From a bacterium (GTDB taxonomy: Bacteria; Patescibacteriota; Doudnabacteria; UBA920): a DNA stretch of 33,983 nt. The position numbers and the translations under genes are program-made. Location of the stretch: contig JAJYWK010000066.1 in the NCBI GenBank assembly GCA_021791515.1, positions 1-33,983 on the forward strand, given 5' to 3'. The notes under the pieces are model-generated. The model was given only the letters and a program-made list of their open reading frames with translations. It made no database searches and was not told the origin of the DNA. This document shows, in pieces, positions 1-8,399 of the stretch (positions within the stretch are counted from its first letter, which is position 1; the number at the start of each line of letters is the position of its first letter).

Positions 1-22
1 TAACACCGGAGCTTAAATACCA

Positions 23-511
23 ATGTTTAAGTTTGATTTGCAGCCAAACGAAAAAGCCCTTAATATTGGCCGACAAAGCGAGTCAGTGCTTTTTAAGCCT
101 ACTTTTTTGGTGCTGATTTTAATTTACCTTCCCTGGTTTTTTTTATTTAAGTATGAATTTTTAACCGGCCGCGTCCTTAAATTATTGATATTTTGGACTT
201 TAGCTGTACTGCTGTTTGCCGCAAATAAATTTATTCTGTGGATGATTAACGTTCATATCCTCACCAACAAGCGCCTGATTTTAATCAGCTATCAAAGCCT
301 ATTTAACAAGCGGGTTTTAGAAACGCCGCTGAACTTGATTTTAAACGCAAGTTTTTCGCAAAAAGGCGTGCTTGAGTCCCTTTTTTCAATCGGCGCCATC
401 ACTGTTCAGGCGCAAGGCTTAACAGAACCGCTTCAAATAAATAAAACCGTCCATCCGGAAGCTCTAAAAGACGCGATATGGCAGTGCGCGATTAAATCCA
501 AAACAGCTTAA
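23..511 (+). CDS. Bacterial PH-like domain membrane protein
   Basis: ORF with two hydrophobic segments followed by a beta-rich 'ILTNKRLILIS...' stretch typical of bPH/YdbT-like proteins. Confidence 0.6.
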   Translation: MFKFDLQPNEKALNIGRQSESVLFKPTFLVLILIYLPWFFLFKYEFLTGRVLKLLIFWTLAVLLFAANKFILWMINVHILTNKRLILISYQSLFNKRVLETPLNLILNASFSQKGVLESLFSIGAITVQAQGLTEPLQINKTVHPEALKDAIWQCAIKSKTA

Positions 512-560
512 GGTCTTTAGCCAAAATGACATTCGACAACAGACCCATTAAAAATTTCAG

Positions 561-926
561 ATGTTTAGCAAAACCGCACTGTCTTCAAAAATTGCCATTT
601 TAGCTCTGCTAATCTTAGCCGGGTTTTTTGGGAATCTAAAATTTAAGCAATGGCAAAGCCAAAAGCAAATTGAGCAGGAAAAGCAAAAATTACAAAGCCA
701 AGCGGAAGCTCTGCAAAAAAAGAATGACGAGCTAAATTTATCTTTAAGCTACTTAAATTCTCCGGATTTTAAGGAGCGGGTCGCCAGGCAGCAGCTAAAC
801 TTAAAAAAACAGGGTGAGGCCGTTTATACATTCGGCGATTTGCCGGGCAATGCCGGCTTGGATGAGGCAGAACAAAAAAACGGAAACGCAAAAAAGTGGC
901 GGGATTATTTTTTTGGAACAGAATGA
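561..926 (+). CDS. Septum formation initiator (FtsB/DivIC-like)
   Basis: N-terminal TM, coiled coil, then 'YLNSPDFKERVARQQLNLKKQGEAVYTF' motif. Confidence 0.7.
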   Translation: MFSKTALSSKIAILALLILAGFFGNLKFKQWQSQKQIEQEKQKLQSQAEALQKKNDELNLSLSYLNSPDFKERVARQQLNLKKQGEAVYTFGDLPGNAGLDEAEQKNGNAKKWRDYFFGTE

Positions 927-1795
927 AAAAAACTTCGCAAATTAAAACTAAATTTTTTGTTAAATTTTTGCTGGTTGTATTAAGCGTAATTTTAATCGCG
1001 GCGATGATTGTCGTTCACTGGCTTTACTCCGGCAACCTTACTCAAAACAAAACAAAAATTTTTAATTTTCTTCCGCTGCCGATTGCAAAAGTTGATGGGA
1101 CATTTATTCCCATGAGAAGCTACATTTTCCGCCAATTTATAGCCAGTAAGCTACTTGCTCAAACCGAACCTGCGGCCAATAAGCAGATTCTTAATAAATT
1201 GATTTTGGAAGCCCAGGTGGAAGCGCTGGCCAAACGTCTCGGGGTTCGCGTGGCAAACAAAGAACTTGAAGACAGCTTTTTGCTCGCTAAAAATGCACCC
1301 GGCTCTTTTCGGGAAACATCCCTTGAAAGCTTTTTAAACAACGCCAATTTAAGCGAATCAAATTTCAAAGAACAAGTCCTGTTGCCGGAATTGCTGTTAA
1401 CAAATTTAAAAATTTGGCAAAACTCCCAACGAAACCTGAACGAAGACGCTTACATCCTGGCCGACTCCCTAATAAAACAGCTGCAAAATGGAGAGCGAAT
1501 GGCAGATTTAGCAAGCAGATTTTCAAGCGACTCGGTCGAAAAGAACATAGGCGGGGACGTTGGATTTATTGACCCCGCGCAGGCCTTGCCTGAATTAAAA
1601 GAGCCGCTGTTTAAACTACAGACTGGAGAAGTCAAAATTTTGCCAAGCCGCCTTGGCCTGCATATAATTAAAGCGGAGGACAAGCAGGGCAATTTAACCC
1701 ATTTTTCAGAAATTTTTTTAAAGAACTATAGTTTTGACAGTTGGTTTAAAACCCAAACACAAAATTTTAAAATTAAGATTTATTTTAACATATGA
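923..1795 (+). CDS. Membrane-anchored peptidylprolyl isomerase (PpiC/SurA-like rotamase)
   Basis: TM helix plus rotamase motif 'LASRFSSDSVEKNIGGDVGFIDPAQALPELKEPLFKLQTGEV...GLHIIKAED'; start ATG at 923 overlaps the upstream stop (ATGA). Confidence 0.8.
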   Translation: MKKTSQIKTKFFVKFLLVVLSVILIAAMIVVHWLYSGNLTQNKTKIFNFLPLPIAKVDGTFIPMRSYIFRQFIASKLLAQTEPAANKQILNKLILEAQVEALAKRLGVRVANKELEDSFLLAKNAPGSFRETSLESFLNNANLSESNFKEQVLLPELLLTNLKIWQNSQRNLNEDAYILADSLIKQLQNGERMADLASRFSSDSVEKNIGGDVGFIDPAQALPELKEPLFKLQTGEVKILPSRLGLHIIKAEDKQGNLTHFSEIFLKNYSFDSWFKTQTQNFKIKIYFNI

Positions 1796-3615
1796 TGGAA
1801 CAAGAAATTGTCGACTATATATTACAGGCGCAAAAACACGGACTGTCCGACTTTGAGATAAAGCAAAACCTTCTGGCCGTCGGCTGGGAAGCTTTGGCTG
1901 TGGAAGACAGTTTTGTTTACGCCCGTGCCGCTGAGAACAAATCCCAGCTGAATTTGGAAAAATCGCCGGCAGCCTCTAGCCTCCGGCAGAGCCTATCAGC
2001 CCATTTTGAATCGCAGAACGAAAAATTAGAACAGCCTGCAATTGGCCAAATTTTTAGCAAACCGGTTCATCACTCTATAGCCATAAGCGAACAAAATTTC
2101 GCAAAAATGCCTTCGCCAAATAACCAGGCTCCCAATAAAACAGGGCTTTGGATTTTAGGCTTGATTGCGGTTTTATTGCTCGCGGGCGGAGCTTACGCTT
2201 ATTACACCTATATTTATGCAAGCCCCGCAAAAATCTGGTCCAAAGTTCAAACCACACAGCCATCGCGCAATTACCATAATACGCTTGTGCTAAATTATAC
2301 AGACAACACCGCCAAAATAGGCTCCAGCACCCAAAGCATTAGCCTAAGCTTTCAAAACGAAGGTGATTTTAACTCAAACGACCAGCAAAACCCCAAGACA
2401 GCAAGCGCTATTACTTTGGGTTTCAAATCTGGGCCCGAGGAGTTTAACCAAAAATTTAATTATATTATTTTAGGTAAAGTTTTTTACTTTGACATCGGCC
2501 AAATAGCAAGTTTAAAAAACTTACTAGGCATGCCAAACATCCAATGGCTAAAAGCGGACCTAAATGCCCTGCAAACATACTTAAAAAGCAGCGGACCAGG
2601 TTCGTCCGATAATTTTGATTTGCTTAAAAATGATGCGGCTAAAACTCAGCTAACTGCCCTTTGGTCAAAAGCTTCGTTAATGAAATTAAATAAAAAATTA
2701 ATTAAGGAAACGCTGGACGGCCAGCCTGTATACCATTTAAAGGGTGAATTTGATAACCAGGCGCTTGCTTCTACTGTCATTGAGTCGCTTGGGATTTTAA
2801 GCTCTGCCACCAGTAGTATTCCTGTGCTGGACAAACCGCAAAAAGAAGCCCTCGCGGCCTTAATAAATAAATTCAAAGTTAGGGAGTTGGATTTGTGGGT
2901 TGGGCAAAAAGACTACCGATTGTATAAAGTCCACGCCGTGGTGGCCGCGCCTTCAATAATCGACTTGTCTAATAATAATGAAATTGGCGAGGCAATTTTG
3001 CCTTTGGCTGTTGCCAGAAGCAAAAGCCGCGATGCCAGAAGAATTGCCGACGCAAGACAGATGTCATCGGCTTTGGAACTATATTTCAATGATTTTAACG
3101 GCTATCCAGAAGCTGAAAACGGCAAAGCCAAAGGCCTTGAGCCGGTTTATATTGGAAGCTACCCCCAGGCTCCTATGCCTGCCGACGGAACTTGCAGCGA
3201 TTTTAGCAACACTTACTGGTATACGCCGATTGGGCAGTCGCGAACAGTCAAAGGAGTCAAAGTTTACCCTGACTATCAGTTCAAAATCTGCTTGGGACAA
3301 ACCACGGGAGGCCACCTTCCCGGCTGGGCGAACCTCACCCCCGCAGGCATTAAATCAGGCCAACCTTGCAAGGCATCTTTAGAGCACTGCCAAAAAACTC
3401 CGCAGGCAGAACCAGACTTTTCCGCCATGCTTGCAAAAATGTCTTTTGCGGCAGAATTTAAAATTGATTCGACCTTTAGCAACTTTGGCAAAATCACCGA
3501 TATTACAGCTCCCGCAGAATCTACGGATGTGCTGGATTTAATTAAAAATATACTTCCCAACCCAGCTTCGGTTTTCGCGCCCGCCTCTGACACTTCTACT
3601 CCTGCGCTTAAATAA
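1792..3615 (+). CDS. Membrane protein with C-terminal type IV pilin/GspG-like module
   Basis: TM ~residues 118-140; 'ARSKSRDARRIADARQMSSALELYFNDFNGYP...PADGTCSDFSNTYWYTP' resembles CPR pilin heads. Confidence 0.6.
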   Translation: MMEQEIVDYILQAQKHGLSDFEIKQNLLAVGWEALAVEDSFVYARAAENKSQLNLEKSPAASSLRQSLSAHFESQNEKLEQPAIGQIFSKPVHHSIAISEQNFAKMPSPNNQAPNKTGLWILGLIAVLLLAGGAYAYYTYIYASPAKIWSKVQTTQPSRNYHNTLVLNYTDNTAKIGSSTQSISLSFQNEGDFNSNDQQNPKTASAITLGFKSGPEEFNQKFNYIILGKVFYFDIGQIASLKNLLGMPNIQWLKADLNALQTYLKSSGPGSSDNFDLLKNDAAKTQLTALWSKASLMKLNKKLIKETLDGQPVYHLKGEFDNQALASTVIESLGILSSATSSIPVLDKPQKEALAALINKFKVRELDLWVGQKDYRLYKVHAVVAAPSIIDLSNNNEIGEAILPLAVARSKSRDARRIADARQMSSALELYFNDFNGYPEAENGKAKGLEPVYIGSYPQAPMPADGTCSDFSNTYWYTPIGQSRTVKGVKVYPDYQFKICLGQTTGGHLPGWANLTPAGIKSGQPCKASLEHCQKTPQAEPDFSAMLAKMSFAAEFKIDSTFSNFGKITDITAPAESTDVLDLIKNILPNPASVFAPASDTSTPALK

Positions 3616-3625
3616 TTTTTTACTA

Positions 3626-4426
3626 ATGAAAATAGGAATTTTTGATTCCGGCCTTGGCGGACTGGCTATTGCCAAAGCGGCTTTTAAAGCTCTGCCAAAG
3701 TACGACTACATTTACTTGGGCGATACAAAAAATTTGCCTTATGGGCAAAAGTCGCCGCAGGAAATTTACCGCCACACACAAAAGGCGGTGGAATTTTTGT
3801 TTGCGCAAAACTGCCAGCTCATAATTATAGCCTGCAACACTTCTTCGGCCTGGGCTTTGCGCAAAATTCAGCAGGAATATTTGCCCAAAGCCTATCCCAA
3901 GAGGCGGGTTTTAGGGGTGATTATCCCAACACTGGAAGAAGCCGATTACCAGCACCGCCGCAAAAAAATCGGAGTCATCGGCACAACCGCTACGGTTAAA
4001 TCGCACATCTACAAAAAAGAATTAATAAAAATCGATTCTTCGGCCAAGATATACGAATTGGCAACTCCGCGCCTAGTGCCGCTCATTGAGCAAAATGCTT
4101 TACAAAAAGCAGTAAAAAGCTTAGAATTATACTTGAAACCGCTCCAAAAACAGGGGATTGAAGCGCTGGTTTTGGGTTGCACTCATTACCCGTTTTTAAA
4201 AAATGAATGTAAAAAAATACTTGGCAAGGAAGTGGCCATTGTTAGCCAAGACGAGATTATCCCAAAAAAGCTCGGGAAATACTTAAAAAGACACCAGGAA
4301 ATAGAAAATAAATTGGGGGAATCACGGTCCAGAAATTTTTTTGTAACAAAGCTGAATAAGGATTTTGAAGAAGTGGCCAAAAGACTGTTCGGGAAAAAAA
4401 TAAAGTTTGAATTAGCAAAATATTAG
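3626..4426 (+). CDS. murI: Glutamate racemase
   Basis: 'IGIFDSGLGGLAIAKA', 'YLGDTKNLPYGQKS', 'IACNTSSAWAL', 'LGCTHYPFLK' motifs. Confidence 0.95.
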   Translation: MKIGIFDSGLGGLAIAKAAFKALPKYDYIYLGDTKNLPYGQKSPQEIYRHTQKAVEFLFAQNCQLIIIACNTSSAWALRKIQQEYLPKAYPKRRVLGVIIPTLEEADYQHRRKKIGVIGTTATVKSHIYKKELIKIDSSAKIYELATPRLVPLIEQNALQKAVKSLELYLKPLQKQGIEALVLGCTHYPFLKNECKKILGKEVAIVSQDEIIPKKLGKYLKRHQEIENKLGESRSRNFFVTKLNKDFEEVAKRLFGKKIKFELAKY

Positions 4427-4484
4427 ACAAATAGGACTTGTGCGCCGTATGCGACTGATAGGTCTTGTCTGAATAATATTTTCT

Positions 4485-4563
4485 GCCGACGTAGCTCAAC
4501 TAGTACCTGCCCGCAACGCCTCGCAAGCTCGGCTTGCGTGGCAGGCGGGGAGCAACGGTATCG
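4485..4563 (+). pseudogene. tRNA-Thr-like 5' half (copy A) interrupted in the D-loop by a palindrome
   Basis: GCCGACG-TA-GCTC-AACTAGTA [4506-4549 palindrome] GAGC-A-ACGGTATCG, ending within the anticodon and followed by CCGCCCG. Confidence 0.7.
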
Positions 4564-4607
4564 CCGCCCGCAACGACTTCGCGACTAATAATTTGATGTT
4601 TTATGTT

Positions 4608-4642
4608 GCCGGCTTAGCTCATCTGGTAGAGCAGTGGTATCG
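4608..4642 (+). pseudogene. tRNA-Thr-like 5' half (copy B)
   Basis: GCCGGCT-TA-GCTC-ATCTGGTA-GAGC-A-GTGGTATCG, then CCCC... Confidence 0.75.
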
Positions 4643-4660
4643 CCCCGTCGAATCTGATGC

Positions 4661-4736
4661 GCCGAGATAGCTCAATTGGTAGAGCAGCGGTATCGTAAAC
4701 CGCAGGTTGGAGGTTCGATTCCTCTTCTCGGCTCCA
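4661..4736 (+). tRNA. tRNA-Thr (CGT), intact
   Basis: Complete cloverleaf: GCCGAGA/TCTCGGC acceptor, anticodon stem GCGGT-ATCGTAA-ACCGC, T-arm GGAGG-TTCGATT-CCTCT, encoded CCA. Confidence 0.93.
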
Positions 4737-4748
4737 GATTCAACGGGG

Positions 4749-4835
4749 TAAATAAACCTCTATTTTAGGTTCAAGCTTGCCCCGTAGCGATTGAACGAAG
4801 CGAAATCTGCTACCGGGGTCCGACAGCCGGCTCCA
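4749..4835 (+). pseudogene. tRNA-Thr-like 3' half (copy B) with a palindrome (4780-4818) in the T-arm
   Basis: Starts TAAATAAACC; ends TCCGAC-AGCCGGC-T-CCA; AGCCGGC is the exact complement of copy B acceptor GCCGGCT. Confidence 0.6.
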
Positions 4836-4889
4836 TGAGACATTAAATATAATTATAATCTCATTAGGGTCGTTGCGAAGTCGGGCGGG

Positions 4890-4930
4890 TAAACCGTAGG
4901 TTAAGGGTTCAAATCCCTTCTTCGGCTCCA
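4890..4930 (+). pseudogene. tRNA-Thr-like 3' half (copy A)
   Basis: TAAACCGTAGGTTAAGGGTTCAAATCCCTTCTTCGGCTCCA, preceded by CGGGCGG, which complements CCGCCCG after the copy A 5' half. Confidence 0.7.
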
Positions 4931-4992
4931 GGCGATAGGCAGGCGGGGCAGCGGCAGCGGCCCCGAAGTACCTGCTTCGCAGGACTACGGGG

Positions 4993-5042
4993 TAAATATC
5001 GTAAACCGCGGGTTGGAGGTTCAATTCCTCTTCTCGGCTCCA
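4993..5042 (+). pseudogene. tRNA-Thr-like 3' half (copy D)
   Basis: TAAATATCGTAAACCGCGGGTTGGAGGTTCAATTCCTCTTCTCGGCTCCA directly after palindrome CCCCGAAGT...ACTACGGGG (4961-4992). Confidence 0.7.
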
Positions 5043-5054
5043 GAAAGTGTGGGG

Positions 5055-5100
5055 TAAAGTAAACCATAGGTTATCGGTTCAATTCCGATCGTCGGCTCCA
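5055..5100 (+). pseudogene. tRNA-Thr-like 3' half (copy E)
   Basis: GGGG|TAAAGTAAACCATAGGTTATCGGTTCAATTCCGATCGTCGGCTCCA. Confidence 0.7.
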
Positions 5101-5112
5101 CAAGCGACGGGG

Positions 5113-5170
5113 TAAACAGGTTGGAGGTTCCCTGCCTGCCGGCAGGCAGGAAGTCCGACAGTCGGCCACA
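5113..5170 (+). pseudogene. tRNA-Thr-like 3' half (copy F) with a palindrome in the T-loop
   Basis: GGGG|TAAACAGGTTGGAGGTTC[CCTGCCTGCCGGCAGGCAGG]AAGTCCGACAGTCGGC. Confidence 0.55.
5131..5150. repeat. Dispersed palindrome CCTGCCTGCCGGCAGGCAGG
   Basis: Perfect 20-bp palindrome; identical copies at 13767-13786 and 15418-15437. Confidence 0.95.
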
Positions 5171-5255
5171 GATTCAGCGAGGTAATAAACTGTGCCTAAA
5201 TTCGGATCTAGAACGAATTGGCGGAAAAAGTCAAGGCCTGAAAAAAACGCTAGTC

Positions 5256-5284
5256 TTGACAAAATTTAGAAAATTTCCTATTAT
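5256..5284 (+). promoter_or_regulatory. Sigma70-like promoter of the ATP synthase operon
   Basis: TTGACA - 17 nt - TATTAT, 18 nt before the first ORF of the operon. Confidence 0.7.
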
Positions 5285-5301
5285 TTAAGCGGAAAACTGG
5301 C

Positions 5302-5580
5302 ATGGACGAAATTAAACCAGAGACTAATCAGAATAAACAAAAAAATCCTGAACAAAAGCTTTTTGCCATGCTTATGCTGGAAGCCGGGATAGAGTTTGTC
5401 GTCTTGATTGCCGGCCCCCTGATTTTAGGAATTTTAGGCGGAAAATGGCTGGACAACAAGTACCATCAGAACTTTTTTGTCATCATCGGAATCTTACTTG
5501 GCTTAGGCATAACCTGCGTTGCTGTTTATAAAAGAATATTAGATTATAAAAAGATTTTGGAAAGCAAGAACAAAAAATAG
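5302..5580 (+). CDS. AtpI/AtpZ-like F0F1 ATP synthase assembly protein
   Basis: Two-TM 92-aa protein 'GPLILGILGGKWLDNKYHQNFFVIIGILLGLG', immediately upstream of atpB. Confidence 0.7.
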   Translation: MDEIKPETNQNKQKNPEQKLFAMLMLEAGIEFVVLIAGPLILGILGGKWLDNKYHQNFFVIIGILLGLGITCVAVYKRILDYKKILESKNKK

Positions 5581-5581
5581 T

Positions 5582-6439
5582 ATGGCTTTATTTTTACCGC
5601 CGCTCGCGGCAGAAGAAATGTTTAAAATCGGATCCTTTGGAGTTACCAACTCCATGATTAATGCCGCATTGGCGACATTATTGTTTGCCGTATTCGCTTT
5701 GTTTATAAATTTAGGCATAAAAAAGTATTATTTGAAAGACATGGCTCCCAAGGGGATTTTAAACTTTTTTGAAAGCATATTGGAAATTCTTTTAAGCCAA
5801 ATTGACGCGGTGACGCACGACCGCAAAAAAACCGTCAAATTTCTGCCCATAGTCGGCGGCATCTTTTTGTTTATTTTAATTTCTAATTTATTGGGCCAGC
5901 TTCCCGGCACCGGCAGTATTGGTTTTTACCATGGCCATGAGCTAATCCCGTTTTTACGGCCGGCAAATACAGACTTAAACCTTACGCTGGCAATGGCCGC
6001 ATTTGCGGTAATTCTTTCTCATTTTGTCGGCATAATTACCATTGGCTTTTTTAAATACGCAAACAAATTTATTAAACTAGGCGACATTTGGAATGCTGTC
6101 AAAAGCTTAAAGCCAATTAACATTATGGTCGCGTTTATTGAATTTTTCGTTGGGCTGCTTGAAATTATTTCCGAAATCGCGAAAATGGTTTCTCTGTCTT
6201 TGCGGTTATTCGGCAACATATTTGCCGGCGAAGTTTTGCTTACGGTTATTGCCTCGCTTATTGCCGGATATGGCGCGTTTTTCATTCCTTTGCCATTTAT
6301 AGCCCTGGAAATTCTAGTTGCGTTAATTCAGGCAATGGTGTTTTCTATTTTGACATTGGTGTATTTGACTATAGCAACTACTGAGGCGCGTACTCATGGC
6401 GAAGAAGAACATCACGAAGTAAAGACCAGTGAGATTTAA
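5582..6439 (+). CDS. atpB: ATP synthase F0 subunit a
   Basis: 'SLSLRLFGNIFAGEVLL' and C-terminal 'ALIQAMVFSILTLVYLTIAT'. Confidence 0.95.
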   Translation: MALFLPPLAAEEMFKIGSFGVTNSMINAALATLLFAVFALFINLGIKKYYLKDMAPKGILNFFESILEILLSQIDAVTHDRKKTVKFLPIVGGIFLFILISNLLGQLPGTGSIGFYHGHELIPFLRPANTDLNLTLAMAAFAVILSHFVGIITIGFFKYANKFIKLGDIWNAVKSLKPINIMVAFIEFFVGLLEIISEIAKMVSLSLRLFGNIFAGEVLLTVIASLIAGYGAFFIPLPFIALEILVALIQAMVFSILTLVYLTIATTEARTHGEEEHHEVKTSEI

Positions 6440-6562
6440 ATGGATTATTTGCCAGGGGTTATGCTTAATTCATAATTCCTGATTCATAATTCATTGTTCA
6501 TTATTAGGGGACGTTAAACAAAAGATAAATCGTCCACCAAACATGAACCAAGGAAAACACAT

Positions 6563-6784
6563 ATGGAAGCAGAAGCAGTACTTAACCTGGCCAAGGCATT
6601 CACTATCGCCATTGGCGGCATGATACCCGCATTGGCAATTGGTAAAACCGCGGCCAAAGCCATGGAATCCATTGGCCGCAACCCGGAAGCTGCAGACAAA
6701 TTATTTGTCCCCATGCTTTTGGCCCTAGCTTTTGCCGAAGCTATTGCCATTTACGCTTTGGTGGTCACATTTACGTTGAAGTAG
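6563..6784 (+). CDS. atpE: ATP synthase F0 subunit c
   Basis: Two-TM hairpin, 'ESIGRNPEAADKLFVPMLLALAFAEAIAIYALV'. Confidence 0.95.
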   Translation: MEAEAVLNLAKAFTIAIGGMIPALAIGKTAAKAMESIGRNPEAADKLFVPMLLALAFAEAIAIYALVVTFTLK

Positions 6785-6884
6785 GTTTTAGATCCTTGGG
6801 AAGAATTTTTTCTTCTCTTGGATTTATAACTAATTTTAATTTCCCAATGACAAAAATTAAAAAAATGAGCAAAAATGAGCAAAA

Positions 6885-6942
6885 ACGGCACTCGTGCCGT
6901 CCCGAACGCAGTGAGGGATCCCTCGGTTGCACTCGGGACAAT
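6885..6942. repeat. Palindromic insertion upstream of atpF
   Basis: ACGGCACTCGTGCCGT palindrome, then CCCGAACGCAGTGAGGGATCCCTCGGTTGCACTCGGG. Confidence 0.7.
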
Positions 6943-6963
6943 AACTACAATATTTATATTGTA

Positions 6964-7533
6964 ATGTTTATTGTTTTGTCATTTTTGTTCATTTCTACTG
7001 CTCGTGCGGCCGAAGAAATAGCTAACGAAGCTTCGGCTGGCGGTATTGCCGGCGCTTTTGGCATTGACTGGATGAAGTTTGTGGCCCAGCTGATAAATTT
7101 TGCGATTGTCCTTTTTATACTTTGGAAATGGGTGTTCACGCCGGTTACAAAAAAGTTGGAAGAACGCACGGCAAAAATTGAAAAATCTTTGAACGACGCT
7201 GACAGGATCACCAAAGAAAAGCAGGATTTTGAAGACTGGCGCAACCAGGAAATTAGCAAGGCGCGCCAAGAAGCCGGCGCGGTAATAAGCCAGGCGCAAA
7301 TAGATTCCAATAAAGTTAAAGATGAAGTTTTGGCGCAAACCAAGCAAGAACAGGAAAAATTGGTTATTCAGGCAAAAAAACAGATAGAAGAACAAAAAGC
7401 CGAAAGCTTAAGAGCCGCAAAGACCGAATTGGCGGATTTGGTGGTTTCTGCAACGGAGAAGATAATTGGGGAAAAATTAACGTCTGAGAAAGATCAAAGA
7501 TTAATTAAAGAATCTTTAGGAAGCCTAAAATGA
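6964..7533 (+). CDS. atpF: ATP synthase F0 subunit b
   Basis: TM plus long coiled coil 'WKWVFTPVTKKLEERTAKIEKSL'; the start in the ORF track (6796) would translate the upstream palindrome, so ATG 6964 is preferred. Confidence 0.88.
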   Translation: MFIVLSFLFISTARAAEEIANEASAGGIAGAFGIDWMKFVAQLINFAIVLFILWKWVFTPVTKKLEERTAKIEKSLNDADRITKEKQDFEDWRNQEISKARQEAGAVISQAQIDSNKVKDEVLAQTKQEQEKLVIQAKKQIEEQKAESLRAAKTELADLVVSATEKIIGEKLTSEKDQRLIKESLGSLK

Positions 7534-7603
7534 GAGAATTAGAGAAATAGAGAGTTAGTAACTCTAATTCTCTGAATCTCTAACTCTCTAATTATCTAGC
7601 CTT

Positions 7604-7996
7604 ATGAAATTCACCCCCCAACAATACGCTCAAGCTCTGTTTGATTCCATTCAGGAAACCAATCCCAAAGACCACGACAGGGTTTTGGACAATTTTGTAA
7701 AGATTCTGGCCCAAACTGGAGATTTAGGCAAGTACCGGCAAATTGAAGAAGCCTACAAGCTTCTGGAGATGAAACAAAAGGGGATTAAGGAAGCGCGAAT
7801 TACCGTGGCGAGGGAAATGGAATTAAATTCAGGGCTACTTAACCAACTTAATGAAATAATCGGCAGTAAAGTGGAAGTTAAAAAGAAAGTTGATGAAGGG
7901 ATTATAGGCGGGGTGGTAGTAAGAGTGGACGAAACGTTAATTGATGCCAGCGTAAAAACACAGTTGAATAATTTAAATCAAAGTTTAAAATCTTAG
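7604..7996 (+). CDS. atpH: ATP synthase F1 subunit delta (short)
   Basis: Position and C-terminal 'VKKKVDEGIIGGVVVRVDETLIDASVKTQLNNLNQSL'. Confidence 0.88.
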   Translation: MKFTPQQYAQALFDSIQETNPKDHDRVLDNFVKILAQTGDLGKYRQIEEAYKLLEMKQKGIKEARITVAREMELNSGLLNQLNEIIGSKVEVKKKVDEGIIGGVVVRVDETLIDASVKTQLNNLNQSLKS

Positions 7997-7998
7997 TG

Positions 7999-8110
7999 TG
8001 TCATCCCGACCGACCGAATGCACCTGAGGGAGCGGAGGGATCCCTTAACGTTTGTTTAATAACGAGCTTTAAGGGATTCCTCGACTCGGATGCACTCGCT
8101 CGGAATGACA
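7999..8110. repeat. Long imperfect inverted repeat (MITE-like)
   Basis: TGTCATCCCGA...TCGGAATGACA ends, inner GGGATCCCTTAA...TTAAGGGATTCC; related copy at 11713-11781. Confidence 0.75.
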
Positions 8111-8114
8111 ATAA

Positions 8115-8297
8115 ATGTATTTTATGAAAAATAGAGAAATAGGGGATTCTAAGTTTACTCCCGGGATGCCTGTAAGAATAAAAGGTACCACAGGGCATCA
8201 CTTAAATCGAGAATATATGCCAAATGGTGTTACAGGTATAGTTATAGTTGATAGCGTTGAGGGTGATAAGGTCTTTGTTGCTTACAGGATACCTTGA
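8115..8297 (+). CDS. Small hypothetical protein
   Basis: 60-aa ORF 'SKFTPGMPVRIKGTTGHHLNREYMPNGVTGIVIVDSVEGDKVFVAYRIP', beta-rich (SH3-like). Confidence 0.5.
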   Translation: MYFMKNREIGDSKFTPGMPVRIKGTTGHHLNREYMPNGVTGIVIVDSVEGDKVFVAYRIP

Positions 8298-8399
8298 GAC
8301 GGAATCAAACCTCGCCAAAAAGAAACAACGACGACTTTCCCATTTAACGAAAGTGAAATTGAAGAAATTATATCTTATATCTTAAATAATAAATAACCT

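Noticed and set aside
4485-5170. CRISPR array
   Set aside because: Repeats are tRNA halves and palindromes of varied length and spacing; no uniform repeat-spacer unit and no cas genes.
4740-5262. Minus-strand ORFs 4740-5024 and 5071-5262 ('GFEPLTYGLPARLRNDP', 'SCLPAGREPPTCLP')
   Set aside because: They are antisense translations of tRNA halves and palindromes, not genes.
6563-6784. Na+-type c-ring
   Set aside because: The TM2 Glu is present but the surrounding residues (FAEAIAIYALV, no TM1 Gln) do not match the usual Na+ ligand set; treated as probably H+ coupled.
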